This document shows, in pieces, positions 34,235 to 45,340 of a stretch of 64,000 nt of DNA (its first letter is position 1; every line of letters begins with the position of its first letter). The position numbers and the translations under genes are program-made. Under the pieces are notes generated by a model, which worked only from the letters and a program-made list of their open reading frames with translations, was not told the DNA's origin and searched no databases. Source of the stretch: Persicaria tinctoria (Eukaryota > Streptophyta > Magnoliopsida > Caryophyllales > Polygonaceae); NCBI GenBank assembly GCA_037127255.1, contig JBANSL010000004.1:86696627-86760626 (forward strand). Reading direction: 5' to 3'.

Positions 34235-34495
34235 TGATCTCTTGTCCTAGTGGTAAGAGTGAGTTGCTTCCTTGTGCCTCACTACCATGAGGTCAAGAGT
34301 TCAAATCCCACTAGGAGCAATGAGGTCAAGGGTTCAAATCCCCCCACTAGGAGCAATTTGTGCTTGAGTTGGTACTCATGCCTTGGTTTACCTTGGCATG
34401 GGGTTAGCCTGTCTTGCGGTTTGCCGCTTGGGTGAGGTTTGAATGTGTGATGTAGCTTGAAAGCATACATTATGAGATTTTCCTAATTCAACAAA
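34235..34495 (+). mobile_element. tRNA-derived SINE with duplicated B-box segment
   Basis: Starts TGATCTCTTGTCCTAGTGGT, with an A-box-like TAGTGGTAAGAG. Two tandem copies of a 32-36 bp unit (34288-34319 and 34320-34355) follow, each with a B-box (GAGTTCAAATCCC, GGGTTCAAATCCC). The non-tRNA 3' body with TTGGTTTACCTTGGCATGGG follows. The 5' end is clear but the 3' end is approximate. Confidence 0.8.
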
Positions 34496-34816
34496 ATATT
34501 TAATTAATCATAACCTCCAATTGTTTAGGTGTGTTTGCAGTAAATGCAATTGAAATGCAACACACCCATCTCTCTATTTGGAGTACCTGCCTTGGTCCCT
34601 TCGGATTCGGGTCGATTATGGGTCTCTAAATATGTATATATGTGGCTCGGACAGATCAAGCATAGTTGTGCAGTCATTCGTACAACCGGAACTGAATCGA
34701 CGAACTCGATTCTTAACAGGTGACTACTAATGATCCTAGCTAGATCGCCGACGATTAATTGCCTACTTTTTAACACGAGTTTTCGACATGTACAAGCGGG
34801 TCGAAGCTACCCGATT

Positions 34817-37527
34817 TCACACTCGATCGAAGGCGGCTTGTCTGATCGCCTGCTCGGATGCGGAGGCGAGCCCCTGCAGGACTCGGAGGATCCCACCGAC
34901 GTCGTCAACATAGTATTTCGCCTTGGTGGGCTTCTGCCCCACCGTGCAGGCGAACACCTCAGCTACGGGAGATAGCGATGGGCCGTCCCTCGCGCTCTTG
35001 ATCACCCCGAACATGTCCTCGTCGGATCGCTCGTCCCCGATGCACAGCACGAAGTCCGCCAGCATTCCTTTTTGCTGCATTGTCGCTAGAAGCCGTTCCG
35101 CTACAGAGCCCTTGTTGATGCCCTGCAATCAGATTTGGTTCACCATCTAGGAATTTTCGGAAAATCCATAACCAATGCCATACAGAAAAATGCTGCTGAG
35201 CCACTGACCTGAGGCTTAACTTCGACGAGAAACTGACCGCTCTTGACAGAGACCGGTTCGTTAGCAAGAACACTTTCAAGGTGCTCTAGGAGCTCCTTAG
35301 CCTGACACGAGCCAAAATCGCGGTCAGCATACTGATAGTTCCAGGTAAGACCGGTTTCTTTAACATCTATGTAGGAACCATCTGTCGTTTCGGTGTACAA
35401 CTGCATAACAGGCTCAGCAATCTGCATCCAATCCAAATTCGCCGAAGGCATACAATTTTCCCACTCTGCATCATTGTTTTCCCTAAATAGATGTCGCGAT
35501 TTAGAAGCTAAATATCTCAATCTTATATACCAATGAAACAAGAAAGCGAAAGGCGTATACCTGATGAAATAGCCATGCTCTGCTGCAATGCCGAGCTTTA
35601 TGCAGGAAGAAAACCATTCAGTAAGGCTTTTCCTATCCTTCCCACTGACTAGGAAGACCGCATTTTTCGGATCGTTGCAGAGGGTGTTCAAGACGCTAAC
35701 AGCATCCGGATTGGGAACAGTGGAGACAGAGCCCTGCAGCATCACAGTACCATCATAATCCAGTAGAATGGCGCGGCTATTGGTCCTTTTATAAGCCGAA
35801 ACAATGTGTTCAATCGAGAGCTTCCTGAAGCTTGGATCCAATGCAACTACTCGGAATCCTAAACCAAACCCGATCCCCCAGCATCTCCTCTTGACGTGAT
35901 CACTGCACGCGCGCTCAAAGTCCTGAATGAAGCTACGAGCCCAAAACTCGACATCGTGTGTCCTAACGTATCTGTAGTGTTTCTCGTGTCTCAGCTGTTT
36001 CTCGGCATCATCCAATGAGAGGGCGAAATCCATAGCTACAGCGACTGACTCTACGTTCCACGGGTTAACTCTAACTGCTCCGCTTAATGAGGGAGAGCAA
36101 CCGATAAACTCCGAGACAACCAACATACTCTTTTTAGGAACTGTCGAGGCCAACCCCAACGCTTCGTCTAACTTCACATTCCCTTGCCTGCATATCACAT
36201 ACTCGTAAGGGATAAGGTTCATCCCGTCCCTCACAGCCGTGACTAAACAACACTCAGCAATCACGTAATAGGCGATTCTCTCGTAGAATTCAAGTGGAGT
36301 ATCAATCAAGATCACTGGTTTATATCCAGGATGTCCGAATCTCTCATTGATTCTCTCGACTGCGGTGCTGGTTTCTAGTTTAACTTCTTCCACGTCTCTC
36401 CCTCGCCCTCTGGCTGGATTGGCAATTTGAACCAGGACCACTTTCCCCCTCTTATCGGGATGCTGTACGAGCAGCTGCTCCATTGCTAAAAGCTTAAGAG
36501 TAATGCCCTTGAAGATATCCATGTCATCGACCCCGAGCATCACAGTCTGACCACTAAATTGGTCCTTCAATTTTCCAACAAGAGATTCGGTCTCAGGAAG
36601 ATTCATCACTGATTGAATCTGGCTCAGATGAATCCCAACAGGTAGGATCTTAATGCTGACAGTTCTACCGTAATACTCAAGGCCGATATACCCTCTCTTG
36701 GATTGATAGGAGAGTCCAAGCATTCGGCTGCAGCAGGACAGGAAGTGCCTAGCATAGTCGAAAGTGTGGAAACCAATGAGGTCCGAGTTCAATAGAGCTC
36801 GTAGCAGCTCATCTCTCACAGGGAGCGTCCTGTAGATCTCAGACGAAGGGAACGGGCTGTGAAGGAAGAACCCGAGCTTCACCTTGTTGCACCGCTTCCT
36901 CAAAAATGTAGGCAAGACCATTAAGTGATAGTCATGGACCCAAACGTAATCATCGTCTGGGGTTATCACTTCCATGACTTTATCAGCGAAAATCTTGTTG
37001 ACTGAGACATAGGCCTGCCAGAGAGACCGATCAAAGCGGCCACCAAGATCCGGCGAGAGAGGAAGCATGTAATGAAACAAAGGCCACAGCTGCTGCTTGC
37101 AGAAGCCATGGTAGAAGTTGCTGAAGAGATCAGGCGGTAGAAAAGCCGGGACACACTTGAAGCTTTCGAACAACTCGTGGGCAACGGCGTCTTGCTCACT
37201 AGGAGCAATCTCTTCTTTAAGACACCCAACATAGACCACTTCAACGTCCTCCGACAGCCCACCTCTGAGCTGCAGAAGAAGTGAATCCTCATCCCAGCTG
37301 AAGCTCCTCCCTCCTTCAGGGCCTGATTCAAGGTGCACACGAAGCGGAAGCTGGTTCCCAACAATGATTATTCGCTCTTGGCTGATCGAAGACGGAGCAT
37401 CAGAACTATTGCTGTTTTCATCATCAAGCTCAGACAAAACACCAGTCACAGTCTTCACCCTCTGAAACCTCTTCAAAGAACCACCAGATGCAAGATCCAT
37501 CAAGTTGGAATAAGACCTAGAACCCAT
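34817..37527 (-). CDS. TPS6: Class II trehalose-6-phosphate synthase/phosphatase-like protein (TPS5/6 type)
   Basis: Three exons, 37527-35561, 35482-35209 and 35122-34817, give 848 residues, normal for class II TPS. The introns are GT-AG and restore the frame at GYFIR-ENNDAEW and EVKPQ-GINKG. The N-terminus reads MGSRSYSNLMDLASG as in TPS5-7. The GT20 glucosyltransferase domain contains VWVHDYHLMVLPTFLRKR and FFLHSPFPSSEIYRTLPVR. A HAD phosphatase-like domain follows with DYDGT at about 590. Class II proteins usually lack synthase activity and act as regulators of trehalose-6-phosphate/SnRK1 signalling in the cytosol; this is family knowledge. The ATG at 37527 is preferred over an in-frame one at 37599, which lies in the 5' UTR intron. 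Confidence 0.95.
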
Positions 37528-37557
37528 GATATGATACCTTGTGCAATTTCCCTTCTC

Positions 37558-38046
37558 CTGAAAGTAGATTTGTTCAATTAACTCCCTATATGACATCAAT
37601 CAATGAACCAAAACCCTATATGAATCATGAAATCAAGTATAGCACAGCAACAAAATCAACCCATAGGCGGAGAAAGGCAAGATAAGAATGTAGAGTAAAA
37701 GGGGGCAAATAATCAATTGAAAAATAACCCTAATCAGTTAGTGATACAAATCCATATCATATCCATCAAAGCAGGGAAAATCAGACAATCCAAAAGCAGA
37801 GAAAGCTAATTTGTAACAAAGCCAAAAACAGATTCCTAACCTAACTCTGCAAAATCAAAAAGGGGGGAAGGGGAAAGGGAAAGAACAAACAACCATTCCA
37901 GCAAAAACAGCAAGCGCTGAAGAGCAGCTAGATAACACCAAAGGGGCACAAGCACAACAACTTCAAGTATCACTGTGGAGAAATACCCAGAATATTTTTT
38001 TTAAATGGAAATAAAAAGAAAGGGAAGAAAAAGAAAAGGGGTTTAC
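37558..38046 (-). other. 5' UTR intron of the TPS gene
   Basis: On the minus strand a donor GCGG/GTAAAC is at 38047/38046 and an acceptor TTTCAG/GAG at 37558/37557, 30 bases before the start codon. The leader exon lies upstream of 38047. A 5' UTR intron just before the ATG is common in class II TPS genes; this pair is predicted by eye. Confidence 0.6.
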
Positions 38047-38047
38047 C

Positions 38048-38993
38048 CGCAAAAGATTCCTCCGAGACTACCTCTAGCTGGTGGTGGAAGAAGGGAGAAT
38101 GAGGGGGCAATGGCAACAAGGCGCTTTTTTGGGGTTTGCTTTTTGCTAATTTGTTACTTTCTATGTGCAATTTGAGCAGCTATGGAGAAATCAATGAGAT
38201 TCGTCCTCGCCCAACTCTCCACCTTTGATTCAGCAAGGACAACGATTCGGCATTTGATTCCCCCTTTCTCTCTCTCTCTCTCTCTGTCCGTTGCAGGTGC
38301 GAAGGAGTGATGGTAACAAGAAAAGGGAATAGTGTACTCCAATACCTTGTACCTGCAAATTAACCATGGTTAAAAGTTACCAATGCTTCCACTACTACTT
38401 GTACTTTATAGATGTATTCCATCATTGTATTTATGAGGGATGGATCATTAAGTTGAAAAGAAAAATCATAATTGAGTTGAGAAAATTGAGATTTTTACTC
38501 AATTATGTTAATTTTATTTTCGAATGTTTATTTTATTTTTAAAAATATGTCATTTGTGGTGTTTTGGACTTGACTGTATGAAAATATCCTTGTATGGAGT
38601 AATAATTAGTGGGGTGTTATTTAGAGTTTTCGATAATTAAGGTAAAAAAAATAGTGTAGTAAATGAGAGAAAATAGTATTTTTGTTGATTTTTTAAAAAT
38701 TTGTGTATAACGTTAAAATGACATATTTTAGCGAACGGATAGAGTAATAAATTTAGATTAAAATATCTATATGGTTGATTGATTCTTATTAGAGTAATAA
38801 CATGATGGGGTTGAATTTAATTAGATACTAACCTTATTTATATATATGATCCATCACACCTAGTATATTGATTCAGAGGTGAGATTTGATAAAGTTGATA
38901 AATAATCTTGTGTTATTATAAGATTTGAATTGTTCCTGATGATTAAGATTTACAATTTATTTAATTTTTCATTTGATTTCTTTAGTTAATTTA
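38048..38993. other. TPS leader, promoter and upstream AT-rich DNA
   Basis: Includes a CT repeat at about 38264-38286, read as GA on the gene strand and often found in plant leaders. From 38400 on it is AT-rich with no coding signal. Confidence 0.5.
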
Positions 38994-39675
38994 CTAGTCC
39001 TATACCCGTGCTAGGCACGGATTCAACAATTATACTTATTTAATTATTTTTTTTAACAAAAATCCATATAATATTAACTTACATCATTAGAATATAAAAT
39101 ATTTCAAAAAAAATTATCCGCAAAATCATATTATAATATGCAAAAAGATTATCTTCCTTTAAAAAAATATTTTGGGAAAAATTATACTCAACTTGTTTGA
39201 CAACATACTAAAACAAAATTTCAACCATTCTAATAAATTTTATATAATTTTTTGTTATGAAGTGTGTGAATGTTTAATTTGATTAGTGAAATAATATGTT
39301 ATTTTTTGCTAAAAATATTACTATGTCATTAAAAATAAATATTTTTTATTTATAAAAATCATTGAAATTAGTATAAAAATAAAACTTATTATTCTTTATA
39401 ACTTTATTTTCACATTCTTGTAAGATAAATTCATTTAAATTATAAATTAAAGATAGTTGTCTTTAATTAATAAATCACTTTTTGGTAAAAAAAAAATATT
39501 AAACTAATAAGTAGAAATTCATTTATTGCAATATTTGTTTCAAAATATGTAAATTATTGTATAAAGAAGTACTTTATCTTTTACTATTGGACCTATCCGA
39601 CTATAATCATCTTTGAAAATTAATATCATTGATTTTTTAAATGTGGCAGAATAACTCATGCTTTAGTATTGTAGA
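38994..39675 (-). mobile_element. Non-autonomous Helitron, minus strand (about 680 bp)
   Basis: On the minus strand the 3' end reads CCGTGC-CTA-GCACGG, eight bases, then CTAG followed by T (hairpin 39020-39006, CTAG 38997-38994). That is the Helitron terminal hairpin and CTRR end. The 5' end is placed at TCTACAATACTAAAGCATGA (39675), which matches other 5' ends at 41048, 41135 and 42664. The base before it is T rather than the usual A, so this end is less certain. Confidence 0.7.
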
Positions 39676-39699
39676 AATTTTGTATAATTTTGAAACTGA

Positions 39700-40299
39700 T
39701 GTAACCCGGCCTCTTTCAAACACAAGGTGGTGTCCACGAATAAAGGAGGACGACCCATGCCAAATGCCCTCTCGTGGTGGCTAGACGGAATTCATCCTAA
39801 CCAATTAAACACCACGTGGCCTTCATTTCCTCAACCCACAGGTCTTCAAGACAACACCACGTGGCCACCCTTTCATGACATTTGTCATCCGAATGGATAT
39901 GCGTGTCTCACCCTATAAAATCAGGATTGGAGATAGAAAGAAGAGGCTTTTTGGAGGGGAGAGGTTTTGTCTACGATCTACGATCATCGACAGTTCACGT
40001 CTGAAATTAGTCTTGGAAGTTACTTCCTAACCGTTGTACATGTATAAAGTCAGCCTAAGTTTCTAAGGAGGTAGGAGTGAAGGGCAGGTAAAGTGTCACG
40101 GAGTTCCTAATAAAAGGGTTTGATTAAAATCTCCTCTTTTCATCTAGTCATGGTGAATCCCTCTTAGGAAAAGGAAAAGACTACGCAATGTATACCATGG
40201 TTCAGCGGTCCAAGTTAGGACACGTGGTTCAAAAAGTGACCATGTGTCTCAAGTAAGCCCGTTGACCATATCTGCGCGATCTGGTCAGCGGGCTTAACA
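39700..40299 (+). repeat. LTR-like block (possible solo LTR)
   Basis: Runs from TGTAACCCGGCC to GGGCTTAACA. It contains a TATA box (CCCTATAAAATC, about 39911), a downstream CT-rich stretch, and AATAAAAG near 40110, in the order expected of U3-R-U5. The flanks do not show a matching 5-bp duplication, so the ends or the classification may be off. Confidence 0.5.
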
Positions 40300-41830
40300 C
40301 AGTATTATTAACAAATATAAGAATAAATGATACAAAATCCCAGTTAAATTAACTTCTTCACTTGATTAATCTCCCTAAAATAACATGATTTTCACTCAAT
40401 AGCCTATATAATAGAAATATACAAAACCATACACTAAACGTACATAATTGATTTACTCGCATAAGAGATAGATCATAGTCTTTGTCATTAAAAAAATCAA
40501 TTCATTACTCCCATCGATTTATTTTTATTTTTTTGGAATTAGTACTTAATTAATGAGATTAAATTATTTTTCTGTTAAAAAGTTAGACAAATGAATACAT
40601 AGATATATCTAACTTGTGATTGATAAACCATTTTTAAAATATTCTACCATATAACTATCATTTTGCCAATGAAAATATCAGTTGATCAATATGTTTCATA
40701 GGTGTATATTGCCTACATATTTAAAAAAAAAATACATATATAGTTTATTGTTTAAAAAAAGATAGATGATAAACCATGAAATTTACAAATATAGTTAACA
40801 ATTTTGTTTTTAAAATTATAGCTAAAACCCGGAAAATTTCTTACCAAAATCCATTAATATATTAAGACATATAAATCAATTCGGATATACATCTAATATA
40901 TTCTTACCAAAATAAACTACAATAATAAATAAATAAATTACGAATAAACAACTAAAATAATTATGGAAACAATTAGTTTTGGAGGGGAAAAAAATCATAG
41001 AATTGTGACATGTGGCAGAATAAGGTTCTGCTTTAGTATTGTTTATGATGATTTATGATGATTTTAAGTCGAAAGTTCATAGTTTTTATTAATTTTTTGC
41101 AGTTCAACTTATGTTTTAGTATTGTATATATAAGATAAGATATAAGATATAGGATAGGGAGTATATAAGATACTATTTTTTTAACCAGTTATAAACAAAT
41201 ACTCCGTATAATATGTTTTTCAATAAAAAAAAATTAAATAGCAAGGGGTTTTTAATAAAACACTTTACATAATTGATACTTTGCCAAAATAAACATGATT
41301 ATGTTTCTATCAAATTATAAATAAAATTGCATAAAGTAAAATGAATGTAATTGATTAAGTGAATAAGTGAATTATAATAGACTCATTACTTATTTCAAAA
41401 TTACCTCAAAAAAGCTACCAATTAGTATAAAATATATGTATGTACAAATTATTAAAATAAAAGTTAAACATATGCATGAAATTATGGTTGAAAATTACTT
41501 ATTTTAAAATTATGGCAAAAAAAGTTACCTAGTATAAAAGAATAGTAGAACATGGAAACTTATATCAATACAAAAAAGTATAATGACGGTATATAAGATA
41601 TAATAAAAATAGACAATGGTACAAAATTATAAAATCGAAAATAGTACACAAAAATTTGAAAATATATGGAATATAATAGAATAGTATGAAAGTATATCTC
41701 AATAAATAAAATCAGTATTATTAAAAAAAAATGGTAGAATCAACAATATGACCATCATATTAAATAATAGGTGATAAAATAGAAAGAAAGAATAAAATAG
41801 TTGGCAAATTATTTACAAATGGCAAGACAA
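40300..41830 (-). mobile_element. AT-rich Helitron-derived region with two minus-strand 5' ends
   Basis: On the minus strand, A/TCATAAACAATACTAAAGC starts at 41048 and A/TCTTATATATACAATACTA at 41135. Both have TC after A and the ACAATACTAAA string shared with 39675 and 42664. No additional hairpin-CTAG end was found on this strand between them, so they may share the 3' end at 38994 or have lost theirs. No genes. Confidence 0.5.
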
Positions 41831-42572
41831 TCTATCTATATACATATACTAAAACCGATGCATTGGTGCCTGCGTGGCGGCATGTGAGTGAATTTGCCTA
41901 CGTGGCAGCGCGTGAGCGCTTCTCGCAGAACTTTCTCCCGTCAAAAAGGAAATCTAATAAAAATAATTATTTTATTTTACCATTAACATATATAATTGGA
42001 TAGATGAAATATCTTATAAAAGAGTAAATATTATATAAGGAAAAAACTATATCAATATAATTAAACGTAATAGTAGTAATAATAAAAATAATTAATAAAA
42101 CTAATTTTTATAGTCATGCTTACCAAAAATATTAATAGATAAATATGTAATATTTGATAGGTGCTATTTTATTTATATTTAGATTATTTTTTTATGGAAA
42201 GAATTATTTATATCAAAATCAATCATTTAACAATTGGTATTTTATATCTATCTATATTATTTTTTGAGGACAAAATAAATAATTAAAAAATTATATAGCC
42301 ATATATGTAGCCACAATCCATCCGTACATAGATATTTTAGTAAACTAATGTAATAAATATATAATACATATTTAATAAAAAAAGAATATTAAAATATTTT
42401 TAAAAAACAACTATCTAATTAAATTACATGAGATTTAATTAACCATAGATAAACTTTTACGCAGTACCTTATAAATGTGAATTTTATTTATATTTATATT
42501 ATTTTTTGGAGGAAAAAATAATTTATAGTTAGATTAACACATTCCCCGTACACGGGACGGGATCTACACTAG
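41831..42572 (+). mobile_element. Non-autonomous Helitron, plus strand, 742 bp
   Basis: Starts TCTATCTATATACATATACT after an A (41830). It ends with hairpin CCCGT-AC-ACGGG (42545-42556), twelve bases, then CTAG at 42569-42572 and a T. Insertion between A and T, the 5' TC, the 3' hairpin and the CTAG end together match Helitron structure. It holds no coding sequence. It interrupts the minus-strand Helitron whose 5' end is at 42664. Confidence 0.85.
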
Positions 42573-42664
42573 TAATATATATATGGATAGTAAAATGGGC
42601 GGGAAAAAAATTAACCAGAAGCTGACACGTGGTAGTGCAGCTTCTGCTTTAGTATTGTTTAGGA
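42573..42664 (-). mobile_element. 5' end of a further minus-strand Helitron
   Basis: Minus strand from 42664: TCCTAAACAATACTAAAGCA after A, then AGCTGCACTACCACGTGTCA, paralleling the 5' ends at 41048 and 39675 (with CTGCCACATGTCA). The rest of this element lies to the left of the plus-strand Helitron. Confidence 0.65.
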
Positions 42665-43786
42665 TTTAGCAACTATTATTATGTTAACTCTTTTTTTTTT
42701 ATCAAATGTTTTTAGCAAATATTTTGATGAGTTTGACTTCGATCACCCTTATGAGATCCTGGTTAAGAATTCTCATTCTTTTGCACCATTGGATTGAATT
42801 TTTAGACTTATTAAGTACCGACATGGCAACATACAATAGTATATACACATGTAATTAAGCTTCAATTTGTGTAAAATCTCTTTAAGAAATATTCGAATTC
42901 ATTGAAAGTGAAGTGGGAGCAATACGACACCAAAACGATGGTACAAGACCATGAATGTTTTGTGCAAATTTTGGTGTAGCTAGGCATCTTGGTCATTGTC
43001 ACTAGGAATAGTAGTTGGGCATGATTGGTGTTAGCTACTACTCTCCTAACTTATAGGGAACCTCTTTGTTCAAAATTAAAATTCCCACATAATCCAAACT
43101 TTCAATGAAGGTTGAAAATGAAATGGGTGTCGACCATAACTCATTTATGAGCAATTGAGAGAACAATTAAAAATTGTAGGATTGGGAGTTGCATATGAGT
43201 AATGAGTTGTAACTTCAATTGCAAGATGTAGCCATACTTTATTAGGGTTAATTACTTATTAATTATGATTACTCGCTTAATCCACACGCTAAAATGATTT
43301 ATTTTTTTAACATTTTCACTTATTAATTGTAAACTTGTAATGAGGGTCCATGACATTTTAGCAATTTTATAAAATAATTTGGGATTTTTTTTAGGATTTC
43401 AATCATTTAAATGTAGGGATAGTTAAGTAAGATGAAGGAGACCCTTAGATCCATTATCATATAAAAAGGAAATGAAATTCGTAAGTTATTGATCAATATC
43501 TACCATCTTTATTAATATTTATTTAGTAAAACTTGAGGCACATTGACACATGGAGATACACCATCTAGCAAACAAAAGATTTAAAATTTGACAAATTAGG
43601 GTTCGGATGTTTCTTTTTTCATTTTATAATTAACATCACAATAAAAAAAAATGGAAAAAAAGAAGAAGAAGGAAGGAATGGAATTAAATTAGTACTAGAA
43701 TATTAATGTGATTAATTAGTGCTGATATATATGTCTTGATCGGAGTGTGGTGCAAATGGTTATACAAATCTAGCCCTTTCACCAAT
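42665..43786. other. Intergenic DNA
   Basis: No coding or element signal recognised. Confidence 0.5.
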
Positions 43787-43839
43787 AATTATTGTACTTC
43801 TTTGCTCAAAAAAAAAATAAAAAATTATTGTACTTCTTT
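43787..43839 (+). mobile_element. Tail-only retro-insertion (19 bp) with 17-bp TSD
   Basis: AATTATTGTACTTCTTT occurs at 43787-43803 and again at 43823-43839. Between the copies is only GCTCAAAAAAAAAATAAAA, a poly(A)-type tail. Confidence 0.7.
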
Positions 43840-44237
43840 TAATTAAATTACTATTTCAGCAATGAAATACAAATATAGTGTACCTAATTCTACAAATATA
43901 TATGCTTCTATATATGTTGAGGCAATGTTTGTAGACATCCATGATTATTATGCCCAAATTCAATTATTTTAGGTGTGAATAGACAAATATAAATCCACAA
44001 TATTTTAGGCCATTTCAAACTTTCTTATTGGGTGTGTCCATCTCAAATTGAGATTTGTATACATATGTTTTCATAATTACACTGAGTATTATTAACGGAG
44101 TTTAGGAGAGCATGCCAAAAATGTTGAAATCCGGCCTTTTGTATTGTTTGGATGTTTTGTTTTCTTTTAAACAAAAAGAGAACGGTGCTAGTTGAAAGGT
44201 AACATCAATCCATCAATCAACATCACCATCACTATCA

Positions 44238-44238
<1 letters not shown>
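43840..44238. other. Intergenic DNA
   Basis: AT-rich, without recognised features. Confidence 0.5.
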
Positions 44239-44324
<86 letters not shown>

Positions 44325-44359
44325 TACGGAGTATTATTATTATTATTATTATTATTATT
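44239..44359. repeat. (ATT)n microsatellite
   Basis: About 28 uninterrupted ATT units to 44323, then CTACGGAGT, then nine more units to 44359. Open frames of poly-Leu/Ile or poly-Asn across it are artefacts. Confidence 0.95.
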
Positions 44360-44365
44360 CTATTA

Positions 44366-44465
44366 CTCCCTCCGTTCGGCAAAACTTGTCATTTTAAGGT
44401 GTTATTTTTGTTCAAAAAAACTTGTCATTGTAGGTATTTTGCATTTCACTTTACAAAAATACCCT
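44366..44465 (+). mobile_element. Single Stowaway-type end
   Basis: CTCCCTCCGTTCGGCAAAAC directly after TA has the standard mariner-MITE end. A matching inverted end was not found within 1 kb. Confidence 0.45.
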
Positions 44466-44589
44466 TAATATGATTGATGGTTTGTTAGTTGTAGTTTTGA
44501 ATAAAGTAAAAAATGAGGGTAATAATTAGGGTGATTTTGGTAGAGGGCATTTTTTGAATATTCAATTAGTCACCTAGCCCATAAATTAA

Positions 44590-45300
44590 TTTAATTAGTT
44601 TTGCCCTAGCCCCCTTCCCAATAGGGTGGGTTGGTCAATGGTCAACCGTTTGACCGTTGACCGGTCAACGTTGACCAACCCATTTTGATGCCAACTTTTT
44701 TTTTTTTTTTCTTTTTTTTTGTTTTGATGCCAACTTTTTTTTTTTTTAGTGATGTGATATTTTACCGTTTTAATGCCAAAATTTTACTATATTTTATTTT
44801 CACTTTGATGCCACTTTTTTATGTCAATTTTTTGATAATATTTTTTTTTACCGTGATGCCATATTTTTTATGATATTTTTTCAAAGTAGTATTTTTGATG
44901 ACATTTTTTTCTTTATTGTGATACAAATTTTTCAAAATGGCATCAATGGTCAACGTGACATTAGAGTAAACAAAAAATGTCATCAAAGTTTAAAAAAAGT
45001 GTCATCCAATAATTTAATTAGAAAAGTGGATCAGAGTGAAAATAAAATGTAATAAAATTTTGGCATCAAAACGGTAAAATATGACATCACAAAAAATGTC
45101 ATCAATGTTTTAAAAAAGTGGCATTAAAAAAAAGTCATCCAATCATTTCATTAGAAAAGTGACAATAAGGTGACAATATTTTGATTCCACGTTTTAAACT
45201 CTTATGCCATCAATTATATAAAATTGTCACCCCAAAAATGTTGTGTCCAAACGCTACTACCAATGCCAACCACAACAGGGCTCCTGCCCTTTTCATAATT
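44590..45300. mobile_element. CATCA-repeat fold-back element, copy 2
   Basis: Left arm 44750-44818 is the reverse complement of 45022-45090 with few differences (about 69 bases). Each arm holds GGCATCA/GTCATCA units and the string AAAATTTTGGCATY. The outer left part (about 44600-44690) repeats, inverted, the TTGACC/GGTCAA palindrome cluster that ends copy 1 at 19991-20052. No open frame with a transposase is seen; short frames are low-complexity. Confidence 0.7.
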
Positions 45301-45340
45301 GTTAGATAGGCTTATACAAATTCTTTAGCCTTTAGTTTAC

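Noticed and set aside
37528..37599. Upstream in-frame ATG extending the TPS protein by 24 residues
   Set aside because: The extra residues lie partly in a predicted 5' UTR intron, and class II TPS proteins begin with the SRSYSNL-type sequence coded from 37527.
44188..44473. Overlapping poly-Leu/Ile and poly-Asn frames
   Set aside because: Products of the (ATT)n microsatellite.
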